DNA from: Verrucomicrobiales bacterium
Lineage (GTDB): Bacteria; Verrucomicrobiota; Verrucomicrobiia; Limisphaerales; Palsa-1400
Reading direction: 5' to 3'
DNA length: 6,818 nt
Assembly: GCA_028293405.1 (NCBI GenBank)
Contig: JAQGOW010000156.1
Location: forward strand, 1 to 6,818
Both the position numbers and the translations under genes were made by a program. The notes beneath the pieces were generated by a model. It was not told the DNA's origin. It did no database searches and saw only the letters and a program-made list of their open reading frames with translations. Numbering within the stretch: position 1 is the first letter of the stretch; every line of letters begins with the position of its first letter. Shown one piece after another: positions 5,609-6,818 of this stretch.

Positions 5609-5658
5609 ATTTACTCTCTGCATTTGTCGTCACCGCAGCTGGCACATAGACAACTCGA
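5604..5658 (-). repeat. imperfect direct repeat, copy B (peptidase 3' end)
   Basis: Partner of 5268-5322. This copy encodes the last residues of the peptidase (VVYVPAAVTTNAESK and stop) and part of the ribosome binding site of the next gene. The first aligned codon is CGA (Arg308) where copy A has TGA. Confidence 0.8.
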
Positions 5659-6578
5659 TTCGGCTGCGTCGGCGCGTAGGCGTTGCGTTGGGGAATCTTG
5701 GCGCGATCAAACGGTTTGTAATCTTTGATCGCTCCGACGCGCGCGATGCGCATGGATTTGCGGATGATTCCTTTGCCGCCGTTGGAATCGCTGAATTTCC
5801 CCTGCCCGTAGCCCACGCCTTTTGTGCCGCCGAGGTTCGATGAAAAATATTTCAGGCCAACTATCTTGTTCTGCTCATCGCGCAGCCAGCCCACGAAGAT
5901 GACGGCGTGGCCGCCGGGCGCAGTGGTGTCGTAGCTCAAGAAATCGCCGGGCCGGCATTTCTCCAGATCGTTCACGCTGATGCCGTAACCGAGGCCGTAG
6001 GATTCGATGGCGCGCCGTTCGCAATCGCCCTTGCCCTCGATATACCAAAATTGGAGCGCGTTGAAGAGATCGCCGAAGGTCATGCCGTTGAAATCGTCGG
6101 GGTCCAAACCCTTTTGAATATTGCGCAGTTTCATCGCGCGGTTGAAGACCTCAAAGGTAAAGCCGCAACAATAACTGCAACGCGAAGCGTCCGGATAGGC
6201 TTTGGCCACGACCATGCCCTTATACCACATGTCCTGCGTGACGCCGTTGTAGATGTCATACTCGCGCACTTTCCAGCTGCAATGATACGGCAGCGAACCG
6301 TCCAGCGGATAACCGGAGATGACGGCCATCACATAGGGGTTGAGCGAACCTTCTTCGTCGTCCTTTACCAATTCTTCGCGCGCATAATATTTTGCGAGCG
6401 CCGCGTCGACTTGCGAGAACCCGCGTTCGTCGACGGGATATGGTTTGGGGGTGTAAAGGAACCGGCGGCTTTCCGGTTTGGAGGGATCGAGGGTTGTCGG
6501 TGGCGTGACGGATTGGCCGAAGGTCGAAGCGCTCACCAAAGCGATGATTGCAAACAAGCGAACAGAAGACGTGTTCAT
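5607..6578 (-). CDS. secreted NlpC/P60- or CHAP-like cysteine peptidase/amidase
   Basis: A 323-residue exported protein. The signal peptide is MNTSSVRLFAIIALVSASTF, likely cut near residue 21. Residues 22-95 are a linker rich in Pro and charge. The papain-like core has CSYCCGFTFEVFNRA (134-148), where Cys137 or Cys138 before Gly-Phe takes the place of the catalytic Cys of NlpC/P60 and CHAP domains (C-x-G-F). It continues with a helix, RPGDFLSYD (209-217) and GGHAVIFVGW (222-231), which supplies the catalytic His224. This order, Cys-Gly-Phe then Gly-Asp-Phe then Gly-His-Ala-x-x-x-Val-Gly, is that of cell-wall amidases and endopeptidases. Likely substrates are peptidoglycan stem peptides, by family analogy only. 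Extra Cys residues (100, 134, 186, 208) may form disulfides. It starts a minus-strand cluster with the 91-residue gene coupled behind it. No convincing promoter or Shine-Dalgarno sequence is visible in the 144-nt divergent gap. Confidence 0.75.
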   Translation of the reverse strand: MNTSSVRLFAIIALVSASTFGQSVTPPTTLDPSKPESRRFLYTPKPYPVDERGFSQVDAALAKYYAREELVKDDEEGSLNPYVMAVISGYPLDGSLPYHCSWKVREYDIYNGVTQDMWYKGMVVAKAYPDASRCSYCCGFTFEVFNRAMKLRNIQKGLDPDDFNGMTFGDLFNALQFWYIEGKGDCERRAIESYGLGYGISVNDLEKCRPGDFLSYDTTAPGGHAVIFVGWLRDEQNKIVGLKYFSSNLGGTKGVGYGQGKFSDSNGGKGIIRKSMRIARVGAIKDYKPFDRAKIPQRNAYAPTQPNRVVYVPAAVTTNAESK

Positions 6579-6722
6579 AGCGACGCCAGCGTAACAAACC
6601 GGTTGGGAGATTCAACATCGGCGCACAGGACATTACATTCTTGCACATTCATTTCGCCGCTTTACGATGCGACCGCCCCCATCGAAAACCAACCTATGTC
6701 GCAGGTGCAAAAGTTTTGTTGT

Positions 6723-6818
6723 ATGAAACAACCATTTTTCCTCACGTGCATTTTGTTTGTGGCGATCGTTCGACCGGCTTCGGCTGTCGAACATATTTGG
6801 TCCGGCGCGAGCGTTCCG
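6723..6818 (+). CDS. N-terminal part of an exported protein, truncated by the window edge
   Basis: The only plus-strand gene. It opens MKQPFFLTCILFVAIVRPAS, then AVEHIWSGASVP, and runs off the end after 32 codons. Residues 1-21 form a clear signal peptide, likely cut after Ala-Ser-Ala. The mature start (His-Ile-Trp-Ser-Gly-Ala) resembles the first strand of the Trp-rich beta repeats found at the start of many large exported verrucomicrobial proteins, but 11 residues cannot establish that. It is divergent from the peptidase gene with 144 nt between the starts. The ATG sits in a small potential stem-loop (GTTGT-ATGAA-ACAAC). Confidence 0.7.
   Translation, partial: MKQPFFLTCILFVAIVRPASAVEHIWSGASVP

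Noticed and set aside
6579..6722. Possible promoters in the divergent gap (TTGCAC with TACGAT on the plus strand, TTGAAT with TACGCT on the minus strand)
   Set aside because: Only three or four of six matches per box; not distinguishable from chance.

Overview
Organism and style. The window looks like a chromosomal stretch from a member of the Verrucomicrobiota, most like the soil and freshwater Pedosphaera/Limisphaerales type. This rests on family content and style, not on a marker gene. There are many short exported proteins, a GxxExxY gene enclosed by 66-nt palindromes, Cys-Cys-x-x-Cys heavy-metal-associated domains, and almost no Shine-Dalgarno sequences in front of starts. Nearly every gene lies on the minus strand and most products carry a signal peptide or lipobox, so this is an envelope and secretome neighbourhood.

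Layout from the left. At the left edge a consensus sigma-70 promoter (TTGACA-16-TATAAT) fires leftward out of the window. Its leader contains a close match to the rRNA antitermination element boxA, so an rRNA operon may begin just beyond position 1. Reading rightward, the minus-strand genes are: a small lipoprotein (212-676); a secreted GH25 lysozyme fused to a six-repeat beta-propeller lectin-like module (728-2329), with an intrinsic terminator at its 3' end; a periplasmic protein with two heavy-metal-associated domains (2538-3056), also with a terminator; a secreted SGNH/GDSL hydrolase (3138-3842); and a small two-helix membrane protein (3882-4235).

Middle. Positions 4261-4939 are a mosaic of decayed and mobile-looking DNA. 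A strong hairpin is followed by the last codons of a fibronectin type III-like gene. That remnant abuts a 546-bp unit made of two 66-nt palindromes, and the space between them is filled almost exactly by a GxxExxY (PD-(D/E)XK nuclease-like) gene broken by a single frameshift.

Right. A minus-strand cluster (6578 down to 5044) encodes a secreted NlpC/P60-like cysteine peptidase or amidase, a tightly coupled 91-residue protein of unknown function, and a 66-residue lipoprotein. The 91-residue gene is bracketed by a gapless imperfect direct repeat at an offset of exactly 336 nt. One copy is the peptidase's C-terminal tail; the other is an untranslated tail copy just after the small gene's stop. 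At the right edge an exported protein starts on the plus strand and leaves the window.

The most notable signals are the palindrome-nuclease-palindrome cassette, the 336-nt-spaced tail duplication around the unknown small gene, and the promoter/boxA leader at the left edge. The other genes are recognisable exported enzymes and binding proteins with no evident shared pathway beyond the cell envelope and degradation outside the cell.
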